Below are positions 24,684 to 34,599 of a stretch of DNA of 64,000 bases, piece after piece. Under the pieces are notes generated by a model, which ran no database searches, was not told the origin of the DNA, and worked only from the letters and a program-made list of their open reading frames with translations. Position 1 is the stretch's first letter. The number at the start of each line of letters is the position of its first letter. The stretch comes from Phytohabitans sp036906915 (GTDB lineage: Bacteria; Actinomycetota; Actinomycetes; Mycobacteriales; Micromonosporaceae), in the NCBI RefSeq assembly GCF_036906915.1, contig NZ_JBAKHX010000001.1:186001-250000 (forward strand), given 5' to 3'. The position numbers and the translations under genes are program-made.

Positions 24684-26845
24684 GATGTCCCCACAGGAAT
24701 GTTGAAGTTGTCGCGGAAGACGTTGTCGGGGTCGTAGCGCGCCTTGAGCTCCCGCAGCCGGGCCAGCGTCCGCGGCGGGAAGGCGTCCGCGAGCCGCTCG
24801 GGCCGCCGGTCGGTTTCGAAGCTGAGGTACAGGCCGTCGAAGTGCCCGCGTACGGAGTCCCACAGCGCGTCCATGCGCCGCTGGTCGGTACCCATCGCAG
24901 TGAGCTGGAAACCGGCGTCGCGGTGGGCGTATGCGGTGGCGTCGGGGTCGACATCGGCGATCGCCCCGCCGACGGTGCGCAGCTGGTACCAGTACACGAC
25001 GCCGCCGCGCAGCAGGTCAGCGGAGATGGCGGCGAACGCGGGGGTGATCTCGCGGACGAACGCGGACCGCGCGATCGGCTCTCCCTGGCCCTGGTGGTCG
25101 CCGTCCGGCGCCATGCCCATCACGGCGGCGTAGGGCGCGATCACCACCTGCTGCTGGTACATGGGCGCGAGCTCGGCGAACGGCTGGAGCTGGGCGATCA
25201 CCGTCTCCGGGTCGGCGGCGTCGACCATCGCCATCAGCTGCGCGAGGGCCGGCTGGCCCCGGCGCGGCGGGCTGACGAGCAGGAAAGGCGTGGTGTCGCG
25301 GGGCGTGGCCGCCACGGCGTCGCCGAAGCGGCGCAGGAAGTCGGCCACGTCGGAGACGGCGAATCCCAGGTGCGCCCAGCCGACCTCGCGGACCTCGTCG
25401 ACCTCGAACTCGAACGAGGTGACGATGCCGAAGTTGGCACCGGCGCCGCGCAGCGCCCAGAACAGGTCGGGGTGCTCGCCGGCGCTGGCGTGGACGACCG
25501 TGCCGTCGGCGAGCACCACCTCGGCGGCGCGCAGGTGGTCGATGGTCAGCCCGTACTTGCGGCCGAGGAACCCGATGCCGCCTGCCGTGGCGAGCCCACC
25601 GACGCCCACCCCGCCGTAGTCGCCGGAGCTGAGTGCCCAGTCGTACTCGTCGAGGGCTGCGGCGACGTGCTTCCACCGCGCGCCGGGCCCGATCCGCACC
25701 CGCCGCGTGGACTCGTCGAGCACCTCGATTCCGGCCAGTGTGGACAGGTCGATGACGATGCCACCGTCGTTGGTGGACCGTCCACTCACACCGTGGCCAC
25801 CGCTGCGGATTCCCAACGGCAGCGCCGGATGGGCCCGGGCGTACGCGAGCGCCTCCACCACTTGTGCGGTGTCACGCGGACGCAGTACCAGGCCTGGCGA
25901 CCCACCACGCAGATAGGTCGACCGCACGCGCGCGTACCCGATGTCTCCCGGCTCGATGGCCGTGAGCGACGGTGGCACGCCGTCGTAGTCGATGCCCTGA
26001 CGCCTCTTGGCGCGCACGCGCGCGCTGCGGCCGGTGGCCGTGGTGTCGGGTGTGGCCGCGCGCAGCGCGGGCGCGACCTCCCGGGCGAACCGTTCGAGCG
26101 TGCTCGCGTCGTCGGTCATGAGGATGAACGTGCCGACGCGGTCCTCGATGGCCAGCGGAAGCAGGTCCTCGACCCACTGCTCGGGTGGGCCGTCGAGGAA
26201 GCCGCCGCGGCGGTCGGCGAAGCGTCCGGAGATGTTGACCAGCCGGCGGATCTCGACCGGGTCGCGGCCTGCCTCGACGGCTGCCTCGTCAATGATCTTG
26301 TTGCCGGCGCGCAGCTCGCCCGGATCCAGGTAGCCGAGGGTCGGCAGCCAGCCGTCCGCCTTTTGGCCGATCAACCGGAGCATGCGCCGGCGGCGGGCGC
26401 CGAGCCAGATCGGGATGTCGTGCGCGGGCGCCGAGCCGGCCTCGAACACGCCCCGGATGACGTCGATGGCCTCGCTGAGCGCGTCGACGGCCTGACCGGG
26501 CGCGAGCCGCCGGCCGCCCATCGCCTCGATCGCGTCCCAGAAGGCGCCGGCGCCCAGGGCCAGTTCCAGGCGGCCGCCGGAGAGCAGGTCGAGGCTCGTG
26601 GCGGCGCGGGCGAGCACGGCGGGGTTGCGGAGCGGGATGTTGAGGACGTTGCCGGCGAGGCGGACCCGCTCGGTCTGGCCGGCGACCCAGGACATCAGCG
26701 TCCAGGTGTCGAGGAAGGCCGGCTGGTACGGGTGGTCCTGGAACGTGACGAGGTCGAGGCCGAGCTCGTCGGCGCGGCGTGCGAGCGCCACCGGCACCTG
26801 CGGCGCCGCGCTGGTGGGGGTGATGAACGCCCCGAACTCGACCAT
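24680..26845 (-). CDS. Fusion: LLM flavin-dependent oxidoreductase + FAD-linked (BBE-like) oxidoreductase
   Basis: A 721-aa two-domain flavoprotein. Residues ~1-285 are an LLM TIM barrel (FGAFITPTSAAP, LDLVTFQDHPYQP, LDLLSGGRLELALGAGAF) nearly the twin of the next gene. After a basic linker (~285-310) comes a PCMH-type FAD domain with GIRSGGHGVSGRS, in which the His is the usual 8-alpha-FAD attachment site, then GGVGVGGLATAGGIGFLGRK and a C-terminal BBE segment YDPDNVFRDNFNI. I see no partner Cys for bicovalent attachment. Start ATG 26845 has GGAGGTG. It is probably controlled by the divergent MarR gene. Two successive oxidations of one substrate is a plausible but unproved role. Confidence 0.88.
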   Translation of the reverse strand: MVEFGAFITPTSAAPQVPVALARRADELGLDLVTFQDHPYQPAFLDTWTLMSWVAGQTERVRLAGNVLNIPLRNPAVLARAATSLDLLSGGRLELALGAGAFWDAIEAMGGRRLAPGQAVDALSEAIDVIRGVFEAGSAPAHDIPIWLGARRRRMLRLIGQKADGWLPTLGYLDPGELRAGNKIIDEAAVEAGRDPVEIRRLVNISGRFADRRGGFLDGPPEQWVEDLLPLAIEDRVGTFILMTDDASTLERFAREVAPALRAATPDTTATGRSARVRAKRRQGIDYDGVPPSLTAIEPGDIGYARVRSTYLRGGSPGLVLRPRDTAQVVEALAYARAHPALPLGIRSGGHGVSGRSTNDGGIVIDLSTLAGIEVLDESTRRVRIGPGARWKHVAAALDEYDWALSSGDYGGVGVGGLATAGGIGFLGRKYGLTIDHLRAAEVVLADGTVVHASAGEHPDLFWALRGAGANFGIVTSFEFEVDEVREVGWAHLGFAVSDVADFLRRFGDAVAATPRDTTPFLLVSPPRRGQPALAQLMAMVDAADPETVIAQLQPFAELAPMYQQQVVIAPYAAVMGMAPDGDHQGQGEPIARSAFVREITPAFAAISADLLRGGVVYWYQLRTVGGAIADVDPDATAYAHRDAGFQLTAMGTDQRRMDALWDSVRGHFDGLYLSFETDRRPERLADAFPPRTLARLRELKARYDPDNVFRDNFNIPVGTS

Positions 26846-26917
26846 CGCGCACCTCCGAAATATGTTGTCGAACAGATCATATGCCAGACAGATGATCGGA
26901 ACGATATGATGCATGTC
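26846..26917. promoter_or_regulatory. Divergent promoter/operator between fusion oxidoreductase and MarR gene
   Basis: A 72-bp AT-richer gap. An imperfect palindrome starts about 26860, with ATATG and CATAT ends around TGT and ACA arms, a typical MarR-operator style. TATGAT at 26905-26910 lies 7 nt before ATG 26918 and would give a leaderless MarR transcript. Binding by MarR is inference. Confidence 0.5.
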
Positions 26918-27415
26918 ATGGACGAGGGCATAGGCTGGGCGCTGGGCGTGCTGCTGCGCGCGTACCAGAGCTCGGTAGTGACCGTCCTCGGCGACCTGCC
27001 GCACGGACCGCGCGGCTACCACACCCTCGCCGCGGTCGTGGAGGGAGACCGGCCCAGCCAGCTCGCCCTCGCCGCGCACCTGGGCATCGACCGCACCGTG
27101 ATGACCTACCTGATCGACGACTTGGTCGACGCCGGGCTGGTCGAGCGGCAGCTCAACCCCGCCGACCGCCGCCAGCGCCGGATCGTCGCGACCGACCTGG
27201 GCCAGCGCACGCTCACCGATCTCGAACGCCGCGTCCGCGCCGCCGAAGACCGCGTGCTGAGTGCGCTGGCCCCCGGCGAGCGGGAGGCGTTCCGCGACCT
27301 GCTCCACCGCGTGGCCTGCGAGGCCCGCCACATCGACCCGGCCACCGACCCGTGCGACGTGGCCGACGAGATGCAGGGCGAGAAATTGCTTGCCAGTCGC
27401 CGCGGCCGTCCCTGA
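26918..27415 (+). CDS. MarR-family transcriptional regulator
   Basis: A 165-aa MarR protein: LAAVVEGDRPSQLALAAHLGIDRTVMTYLIDDLVDAGLV is the winged-helix recognition region, then ERQLNPADRRQRRIVATDLG the wing, with an N-terminal and C-terminal dimer helix pair. It is divergent from the LLM-FAD fusion and most likely represses it and itself, released by a small aromatic or phenolic ligand. The start could also be ATG 26909 (three residues longer); the -10 spacing favours 26918. Confidence 0.88.
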   Translation: MDEGIGWALGVLLRAYQSSVVTVLGDLPHGPRGYHTLAAVVEGDRPSQLALAAHLGIDRTVMTYLIDDLVDAGLVERQLNPADRRQRRIVATDLGQRTLTDLERRVRAAEDRVLSALAPGEREAFRDLLHRVACEARHIDPATDPCDVADEMQGEKLLASRRGRP

Positions 27416-27461
27416 GCCGCGTTCTTGGACCTGCCACGAATCTTCAGTGGACACCGGTGCC

Positions 27462-27467
27462 TAGACT
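27462..27467 (+). promoter_or_regulatory. Putative -10 box, leaderless SecD-like transcript
   Basis: TAGACT, 6 nt before GTG 27474. No ribosome-binding site lies between them. Confidence 0.5.
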
Positions 27468-27473
27468 CACCGC

Positions 27474-28535
27474 GTGTCCGAATTGCCGCAGCCGCAGCAG
27501 CCGCCGTCGGTCAACAGCCGAAACCTTCTCATCGTGCTCGGCGCGCTGGGCGTGGTCGTCCTGGTCACGGCCGTGACGTGCGGCGTCGTGGGGTTCCTGT
27601 TCCGCGACCGGATCTTCGACCTGGGCGATCCGGGCACCACCACGCTCACCGTCGAGGCGGTGACCGCCGGCGGCGGCACGCCCGACCGGAAGGCGCTGGA
27701 GCGCACCCGCGACGTCCTGGCCGACCGGATCGAGGCGGCCGAGTTCGACCGGCGGTCGGTGGAGATCGACGGTGACCGCCGGCTGGTGCTCAAGGTCGAC
27801 GGCGTGGGCAAGGAAGACGTGCTGCGGTCCCTGGCCGGCACCGGTGAACTGCGGATGCGCCGGGTTCTCGGCTCGGTGCCCGACCAGTCGACGGCCAGCA
27901 CTCCGGCGCTACCCCCGGACGCCGGCCCGGTGCCCAGCCGCGCCGAGGTTGCCACGCGGCTCGGCGGCGCATACCAGATCGCCGTAGGCATCACGGCGCC
28001 CGGCGCGCCCGACCCAGCGACCACGGCGGCGCTCGCGCCGTTCGCGTCGCTGACGCCGGCGCAGGTCGCGGCCCTGCCGTCGGCGATGCAGTACGCGGTG
28101 CCGACCGTTACCTGTCCGCAACTGGCCGCGCGGCCCGCCGGCGCGACCGCCGCCACCGACCAGCTCGTCGCCTGCGCCCGCGCGGACCTGCCGACCAAGT
28201 ACCTCATGGACGTCGCCAAGGTCAGCGCCGCGGACATCGACACCGCGGAGGCGTCGCTCGAACAGTCCGTCGGCGAATGGATAGTCGCGATCAACTTCAC
28301 CAGCACCGGCCAGCAGCGGTGGACCGACCTGACCCGGGAGGCGTTCACCGCCGGCGAGGGCAACAACCAGGTGGCGATCGTGCTCGACGATGTCGTGATC
28401 TCCGCCCCCGCCGTGCTGGACGTGCTCACCGGCGGTGCCCACATCAGTGGCGACTTCACCCGCGACAGCGCGATGGTGCTCGCCGCCCAGCTCAACTCCG
28501 AACCCCTGCCGCTGGTGCTGCGCGCCGTGAACTGA
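27474..28535 (+). CDS. SecDF P1-head-like domain protein with one N-terminal TM helix
   Basis: A 353-aa protein: a Pro/Gln-rich cytoplasmic start, one TM helix at ~18-43 (LLIVLGALGVVVLVTAVTC), then an extracytoplasmic region. It has the SecD periplasmic pattern: TRDVLADRIEAAEF, LVLKVDGVGKEDVL and later INFTSTGQQRWTDLT, NNQVAIVLDDVVISAPAV, followed by HISGDFT. It stops before the SecD membrane domain, so it is not a working SecD. Free-standing P1-head proteins occur in actinomycetes with no known role. A Pro/Ala-rich insertion lies near residues 140-220. The GTG start fits a leaderless transcript. Confidence 0.8.
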   Translation: MSELPQPQQPPSVNSRNLLIVLGALGVVVLVTAVTCGVVGFLFRDRIFDLGDPGTTTLTVEAVTAGGGTPDRKALERTRDVLADRIEAAEFDRRSVEIDGDRRLVLKVDGVGKEDVLRSLAGTGELRMRRVLGSVPDQSTASTPALPPDAGPVPSRAEVATRLGGAYQIAVGITAPGAPDPATTAALAPFASLTPAQVAALPSAMQYAVPTVTCPQLAARPAGATAATDQLVACARADLPTKYLMDVAKVSAADIDTAEASLEQSVGEWIVAINFTSTGQQRWTDLTREAFTAGEGNNQVAIVLDDVVISAPAVLDVLTGGAHISGDFTRDSAMVLAAQLNSEPLPLVLRAVN

Positions 28536-28587
28536 CGGCTTGCAACAGTTCGCCGGGTCGGTGCGTCCAGTGTTCGTGGAGGTGGCC

Positions 28588-29095
28588 ATGAACGGGGCGG
28601 ACGGTCGGTTCGAGGACTTCGTCCGGCGCGTTGGGCGGCGCTGGTGCGGTACGGGTACGTGCTGAGCGGCAACCCGCACGACGCGGCCGATCTCGCGCAG
28701 GAGGCGCTGGCCCGGCTGGGCTCGGCGTGGACGCGCGTGCAACGGCGGGACGATCCGGAGCGGTACGTCCGCACGACCATGGCCCGGCTGCACATCAGCT
28801 GGTGGCGGCGGCGCCGCCGGGAACGGCTGGTCGGTGACGTGCCGGAGCACGGGTACGCCGACGACGCGTTCACGGCGGTCGAAGGCGACACCGGGCTGTG
28901 GCAGGCGCTCGCCACGCTGCCGAGACGGCAGCGGGCGGTGCTGGTGCTGCGGTACTACGAGAACCGCACCGACGACTAGATAGCCGCGCTACTCGGCATC
29001 TCGCGCGGCACGGTGCGCAGCCAAGCCTCCCGTGGACTGGACAAACTTCGTGCGAGCTGGTCAGGCCGCACGGAGCACGCGATCGGGAGGCAACC

Positions 29096-29098
<3 letters not shown>
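28588..29098 (+). pseudogene. SigE-type ECF sigma factor, frame-shifted and interrupted
   Basis: A broken ECF sigma gene. From ATG 28588 the frame encodes the expected N-terminus (FEDFVR), then a one-base loss near 28625-28632 drops it out of frame; the correct continuation RWAALVRYGYVLSGNPHDAA appears in the next frame. Region 4 begins (LPRRQRAVLVLRYYENRTDD), but an in-frame TAG at 28978-28980 replaces a codon, most simply CAG; the reading then continues as IAALLGISRGTVRSQASRGLDKLR and ends at TGA 29098, overlapping the next ATG. Two independent lesions argue for a genuine pseudogene and not a sequencing error. Confidence 0.8.
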
Positions 29099-29266
<168 letters not shown>

Positions 29267-29792
29267 CCGGTCCATCAACGAACGCAGGATCGACGAGACG
29301 GTGCGCGGGCTCACGCCGAGCCCGCGCGCCGCGCCGGCGTCGGAGTGCCCGGCTGTGAGGAGCGTGATCAGGGCCCGCTCCCGCGGCGTGAACCTCGGCG
29401 CCCCGGCGTCCGACGGAGCCGGGCGCCGGGCGGGGTGCTGCCCCTCACGATCATTCAGCAGGGCCAGCAGCCTGTCCGGCGGCTCAGCCCGCCAGCCGGG
29501 CAGGCCGGTCTCCGGCGGCGCGACCGCGCCCCGGTAGGCCAGCTCCGCCAGCGCCTCGCCGACCTGCGCGGCCGGCATCCCCAGGTCTGCCGCGACCGCT
29601 GCGACGCGCCCCCGTCCGCGCCGCAACAGACCGCGATACACCCGGTCGGCCTCTACCGAAAACCCGTACCTGACCAGCGAGACCGTCACCGGAGCCCGCG
29701 TCATGATCGCCACTCGCACCCCCATGCGCCGAAGCTGACCAGAGGATGGCAGAGGCCCCTTACAGATTCCTTTCATCAACCTCTCACGAACC

Positions 29793-32700
29793 TCACAGGC
29801 GGGCGCGGACGTACCCCTGGAGTCCTTCGTTGCGGATGCCGTCGCCTTCGCAGTCGTTCATCACGGACGGGAAGTGCTCGCCTGTCCTGAGGATCAGGCA
29901 GCGGTAGATGGCCCGGGACGGCACGCCCGCCGGGGGCTGCGTCCAGATCCACCCGAGCGGCCGGAGCACCTGCTGGCCCTCGCAGTTCGGGTCCAACGAC
30001 AGGAACTCGTCCCAGTTCAGCTGGCAGCTCATGAGGATGCGGGTGTTCGGCTCGTTGGTGAACGACAGGTACCCGAACACTCCTTCCATCCGGTATCCGG
30101 AGGGCAGCGCTCCGCTGCTGCCGCGGTGGTCCATGCCGCGCACGGTGCGGGCCAGCGGAGCACGAGACAGGACATATCCGACGGGACCGCCGTCGACAGC
30201 CTCCTGGCCGTCGCAGTGATGCCCGGTGTACCGGTCGCCGGTGGAGGTGAACCGGCACCGGTAGACGGCGACGGTGACGAGACCCTCGGGTTGGGTCTGC
30301 CAGATCCAGCCGAGCTGGGCCACCCGCTGCTTGCCCTCGCACCCGGCGTCCGGCGAGCTGAACTCGTCGGTGCCGTCGAGGCACGAGTACAGCGGCACGG
30401 TGCCGGGCTGCTCGACGAGCGACAGCTGCCCGAGCGGCCACTGTGGACGGTACCCGGACGGCGGCGAAAGCGTCGTGGTCCAGCTCTCCCCGGTTCCGTA
30501 CGCCTTCTGGTACCAGGTCAGGCTGGCATACGGCTGCACGTGGCCAAGGAGCAGTTCCACGGCCTTGCCCTCGCAGCCCGCGTCGAGTGAGTCGAAGTGC
30601 TCACCCGAGGCCTCCTTGCACCGGTACAGCGGCGCGCTCGCCTGCCCGGCCGGTGCGGCCTTGTATATCCAGCCGATTGAGGTCAGCTTCGTCTTACCCT
30701 CGCAGTCGGCCGCGGTAGAGCTGAACGTGTCGCTGCCGGCCATGCACAGGTACAGCGCCGTCGTGCCCGACTCGAATGCCATCGGCAGGTGGCCGAGCGG
30801 CTGCTGCGGCCGGTACCCGGACCACACCGTCCCGTTGGTGGTCAGATGCTCGCCGGCCCCGTTGACGAACCGGGTCAGCTGCCCGTACGTCGGCCCGCGG
30901 TTGCTGACCGGGGTGGCCAGCGGCTCCACCGAGGCCTGGTGGACATCGATCGCCCGGTCGCACCCGTCCGTGCCGGGGCACGGCCCACGGTTGTCGATCT
31001 GCCCGTTCACCACCTCGTACAGGTTCTCGTTGGCGTACTCGCGGGCCTTGAGCAAGGTGCCGTTGCGCGGTGCCTTGGGCGCGGCGTCGACCGATGACTG
31101 GTACGTGGCGGTGGGAGCGCCGCACAGCCCGAGAGAGCAGGGGCCGAGCGGCAGCGGGGCGCCACCGGCCATCTTGTACACGACCCGGCTGTCGGTGGCC
31201 CACACGGTGGCGCCGTCGGCGAGGGTGGTCAGGTCGGTGACGCGCACCGAACCGGCGCCCGCCTCGACGAACGTGGTGCCGATCGACTGGTGCACGCGCA
31301 TCTGCGCACCCGCGTCCGGCGCATCGTAGAAGTGGTAGACGTCGGCGCGACTGTCCATGTTGGTGTCCGCGGCGAACAGCCGCATCCTGCCCTGATCGGC
31401 CCAGCCGCCGGCCTTGTACCACCACATCTGTGGGGCACCGAACGACGGCCCGGTGGACGGGAACACCCACAGCCGGTACTCGCCGCCGCCGTACACGTGC
31501 AGGTTGGCCACGTCGTCCTTGCCGTCGCCGGTGAAGTCGCCGCTGACGAAATCTCCGGCGTGCGAGCACCAGTTCCACTTGCCGCTGTCGAAGCGTTCCT
31601 GGAAGTCACCGATGAGGTTGCCGTCCGACATGGCGACCCACATCCGCGTCTGGCAGTCGCCGTAGTCGTAGAAGTGGGCCACGTCCTCCCTGTTGTCGCC
31701 GTTGAAGTCGCCCATCACCATCTTGACCTTGTTGGCGTCCGCCCAGCCCGCTGGGTGGTCGTGGGTGAGGTTCGCGCTGGTCATAGTGATCTTGCTGGGG
31801 TCGGAGATCGTGGTGCCATTGCGGCTCACCGCCTGGCAATGCGGTGCGGGGATGCCCGTGCCGGCGCCGGTCGTATTCGAGAACCACGTGAAGATGTTGT
31901 ACTTCGCGCCGCCGTAGTCGTAGATGGCGGTCAGGTCGTCCTTGCCGTCGCCGTTGACGTCGGCGCCGTGCAGGCTCAGGCTCCGCGCCACGTCCCAGTT
32001 GCCGGCACCGCTGTCCCAACGCGGGGTATTGATGGTGCAGTACCCGGTGCCGTAGGACGGGAAAATCCACAATGTCGCGCGGGCGTCGCCGTCGTTTCGC
32101 AGCACGGCGATGTCGTCGAGCCCGTCGCCGTTGAAGTCGCCGCGAGCGGATCGGATCCTGCTGACCGCCCAAGCGCTGTTCTGCCCTGTGCGGTGGGTCA
32201 GCGACGAGCGGTAGAACACGCCGTTGCCGCGTGCCTGGCTGATGTAGAAGCCGGTCTCGCCATACCCGAGGTCCTCCACACTGACCGCGTCCGCCCGCCC
32301 GTCGCCGTCGACGTCGCCACGCACCTTCTTCGGCGTGATGGTCGAGCGGCTGGTGCCGAACGAGCGCGACGTGGGCGTGCCCGTGTACCGGTTGCCGGCC
32401 CGGTCGACGCTGCGCACGAAGAGCCGGTTGCTCTCGGCGGGCCCGTCCTGCCACACGGTGATGGGCACGGTGGCCTTGCCGTCCGAAGCGGCCTTGACGT
32501 AGTTGGTGGTGTTGGCGTCCCAGCCCCAGTAGTACCCGGTGACGCCGGGCTCGCCGTTGGGCTCGAACGTCACGTCCACCTTGGTGCCCACCGGCACGCA
32601 GCAGTCCGCTTCCCCGGGCAGGCCGGCGCCGGTGATCACCGGGGCGGTCGCCGGTGGCACGGTGTCCACTTCGAACTCGCAGAACTCGCTCCACGGCCCG

Positions 32701-34364
32701 GTGTTCGTGCCGTCGTCGGCGAGCACTCGCCACTTGTACGCGCCGTCGCCGATGCCCCACGTCTTGACGGACGCCTGAGTGCCGTTGGGGCCCCAACCGG
32801 TCTCATGATGGACGATCGGGCCGCTGCCGCTCTGCGCCCACCACTCGAACCGGCCGAACACGTTGGTGCCGTCCGGGTCCGACAGGTTGGCGCGCAGCGT
32901 GGGCGTGCGGGTGTTGATGACCGGCCGGCCAGCGCCGCGCACGCACGCCATGTTGGGCTCGGCGGCCAGGTTGTAGGCCGCGTTCGGGTAGCTGTTGTAC
33001 TCGGTGATGAGCACCGGGTTGGGATCGAACCGCTTCCACGAGTATGTCGTGTCGCCCTCGTTGCCGGCCTTGATGCCGAAGTGTGTGTTCGGCCAGCCAC
33101 CCGCGGCGGCCGCCTGCGCGGCGGACAGCGCGTTGAACTCGATGGTGCCGGCCGGACAGTTCGCGTTGTACCCCTTGGCCCAGTTGCGCCGGTCGGTGTA
33201 GCCGCCGTCGAACCAGGTGTGCGAGTTCCCCCACGTGGTGCCGGCGTCGAAGGGCGGGATCACGCGCAGCTCGACGGCACCGCGGTCGCCGCTGGTGTCA
33301 CAGGACGAGGCCCGCGTCTCCCAGATCTGGAAGGTTGCCCTGGTGACGTTCTTGCCGTGCAGGGCGTGGGTGTCGAGGCGGAACATGGACCGGTACTTGA
33401 CGTACTTGCCGAGGTACGAGTCGTAGACGTGGCCCGACTTCGCGCCGTCCTCGCGGCCGTAGGCCCAGTAGGACTGGCCGGGCCAGTGGTTGCCCTCGAT
33501 CATCGTCCAGGCGAGGTTGCCGCCGGTCCACGGCGGGTCGATGTAGACCGGGTACCGGGTGTCGGCCGCGGCGAGCAGCTTGCGGTCGGGCTTCAGCGTG
33601 AGCTTCCCCTTGGCGACGGTCATCGGCACCGCGACGCGCTTGCGCCCGGGCCCGCTCTGGGCGTGTGAGTCCCACATGTAGGGAGTTCCGCCCGTGAAGA
33701 CCACCCGACCGGCCGCGTCGGTGGCGCGGGTGACGCCGCTCCTGTCGGTCGCGAACGTGACCCCGGTGCCGCTCAGTCCAAAGGAGATGGTGCGCAGTGC
33801 CGGGTTGGCGCCGGCCTCCCGGGTCTTGACGATTAGCGCCTGGTACACGCTGTCGGCCTCGGCCTTGACCTGGAGGTCGACGCCGGGCAGCACGTCAGGG
33901 TACGTGGCGGTGTGGCCGTCGAGCACCGGCGCGGGCAGCTGGCCGGGCCAGGCCAGCGACAGCGAGTCGCCGCCCTGACGCAGGGTGAGCAGCGGGACGT
34001 CCCCACCCCCGGCCGAGAACGTGACCGCCAACGGCGACGCGATGGGCGCGACCGTGCCGCCGGCGGTGCGGCGCAGCGTGGTGTCGACCGGCACCCAGCC
34101 GGCGCCGCGACGCATCCGCACCGGCACGGTGTGCTGCTCCATCGTGAACGTCCCGTTGGGGTTCGCGCGCACCCGGCGGGTCTCGGTGGTCAATGTGGAC
34201 ACGTCGACCGGGCGCCGCTCGGCGCGCGCCTTCGCCGCGGCGGCGGGCTCGTCGAGCATGGCGACCGTCGGCGCCACCGGCTTGGCCGGCGGCGCCTCTC
34301 TTATCTCCGGCCCGCCGAGACCGGTCACCACGAGCGCGAGAGCCAGCGCCGCGCGTAGCTTCAT
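29793..34364 (-). CDS. Very large secreted FG-GAP/VCBS-repeat protein
   Basis: A 1523-aa secreted protein with an N-terminal signal-like segment (MKLRAALALALVVTGLGG) and RBS GGGGGG. The N-terminal ~450 residues have a DNRLRE-like style (GGTPYMWDSHAQSG, then SKLPGKYVKYRSMFRLDT-like spacing and a ...TFQIWETRASSCD segment). About residues 680-1005 hold at least six FG-GAP units with DxDGDGxxD calcium-loop motifs (DVDGDGRADA, DFNGDGLDDI, DVNGDGKDDL, DFNGDNREDV, DFTGDGKDDV, DTNMDSRADV). From ~1145 there are several Cys-containing repeats with F.S.D..CEGK patterns and LYRC strands. It is divergent from the RHS gene. It is probably a surface or secreted binding protein; no catalytic domain is evident. 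Confidence 0.82.
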   Translation of the reverse strand: MKLRAALALALVVTGLGGPEIREAPPAKPVAPTVAMLDEPAAAAKARAERRPVDVSTLTTETRRVRANPNGTFTMEQHTVPVRMRRGAGWVPVDTTLRRTAGGTVAPIASPLAVTFSAGGGDVPLLTLRQGGDSLSLAWPGQLPAPVLDGHTATYPDVLPGVDLQVKAEADSVYQALIVKTREAGANPALRTISFGLSGTGVTFATDRSGVTRATDAAGRVVFTGGTPYMWDSHAQSGPGRKRVAVPMTVAKGKLTLKPDRKLLAAADTRYPVYIDPPWTGGNLAWTMIEGNHWPGQSYWAYGREDGAKSGHVYDSYLGKYVKYRSMFRLDTHALHGKNVTRATFQIWETRASSCDTSGDRGAVELRVIPPFDAGTTWGNSHTWFDGGYTDRRNWAKGYNANCPAGTIEFNALSAAQAAAAGGWPNTHFGIKAGNEGDTTYSWKRFDPNPVLITEYNSYPNAAYNLAAEPNMACVRGAGRPVINTRTPTLRANLSDPDGTNVFGRFEWWAQSGSGPIVHHETGWGPNGTQASVKTWGIGDGAYKWRVLADDGTNTGPWSEFCEFEVDTVPPATAPVITGAGLPGEADCCVPVGTKVDVTFEPNGEPGVTGYYWGWDANTTNYVKAASDGKATVPITVWQDGPAESNRLFVRSVDRAGNRYTGTPTSRSFGTSRSTITPKKVRGDVDGDGRADAVSVEDLGYGETGFYISQARGNGVFYRSSLTHRTGQNSAWAVSRIRSARGDFNGDGLDDIAVLRNDGDARATLWIFPSYGTGYCTINTPRWDSGAGNWDVARSLSLHGADVNGDGKDDLTAIYDYGGAKYNIFTWFSNTTGAGTGIPAPHCQAVSRNGTTISDPSKITMTSANLTHDHPAGWADANKVKMVMGDFNGDNREDVAHFYDYGDCQTRMWVAMSDGNLIGDFQERFDSGKWNWCSHAGDFVSGDFTGDGKDDVANLHVYGGGEYRLWVFPSTGPSFGAPQMWWYKAGGWADQGRMRLFAADTNMDSRADVYHFYDAPDAGAQMRVHQSIGTTFVEAGAGSVRVTDLTTLADGATVWATDSRVVYKMAGGAPLPLGPCSLGLCGAPTATYQSSVDAAPKAPRNGTLLKAREYANENLYEVVNGQIDNRGPCPGTDGCDRAIDVHQASVEPLATPVSNRGPTYGQLTRFVNGAGEHLTTNGTVWSGYRPQQPLGHLPMAFESGTTALYLCMAGSDTFSSTAADCEGKTKLTSIGWIYKAAPAGQASAPLYRCKEASGEHFDSLDAGCEGKAVELLLGHVQPYASLTWYQKAYGTGESWTTTLSPPSGYRPQWPLGQLSLVEQPGTVPLYSCLDGTDEFSSPDAGCEGKQRVAQLGWIWQTQPEGLVTVAVYRCRFTSTGDRYTGHHCDGQEAVDGGPVGYVLSRAPLARTVRGMDHRGSSGALPSGYRMEGVFGYLSFTNEPNTRILMSCQLNWDEFLSLDPNCEGQQVLRPLGWIWTQPPAGVPSRAIYRCLILRTGEHFPSVMNDCEGDGIRNEGLQGYVRARL

Positions 34365-34599
34365 TGGGTACCCCCCGGATGCGCGCCGCCGGAGTGCACA
34401 CCGCCTCCGGCCAGCGCGCGGACGGTATGAGCCGGCGATCCAGCGGTGCAACCGGCGCTCGCGGCCTTTGCCACACGTGTCCGCATTTTCTGCGTGTTAC
34501 CGCAGCGTGAATCCGCAACGACGACCCGTTTCGAGAGCGCGCGTGGCTACCGTACCGACGCCCGCGCCAGCGGGTTCGAGTGTTCGCGAGGGGGACACG
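34365..34599. promoter_or_regulatory. Divergent promoter region of the two large secreted-protein genes
   Basis: 235 bp with no gene. It must carry promoters for the FG-GAP and RHS genes. I see no clear palindrome; an open frame crosses it from the RHS side but has no support before GTG 34600. Confidence 0.5.

Noticed and set aside
24842..26917. Long plus-strand extension before the MarR gene
   Set aside because: It re-reads the fusion gene antisense; MarR homology begins only at 26918.
31290..33668. 792-codon plus-strand open frame
   Set aside because: It lies entirely opposite the FG-GAP gene, whose motifs are clear on the minus strand; no start signal.
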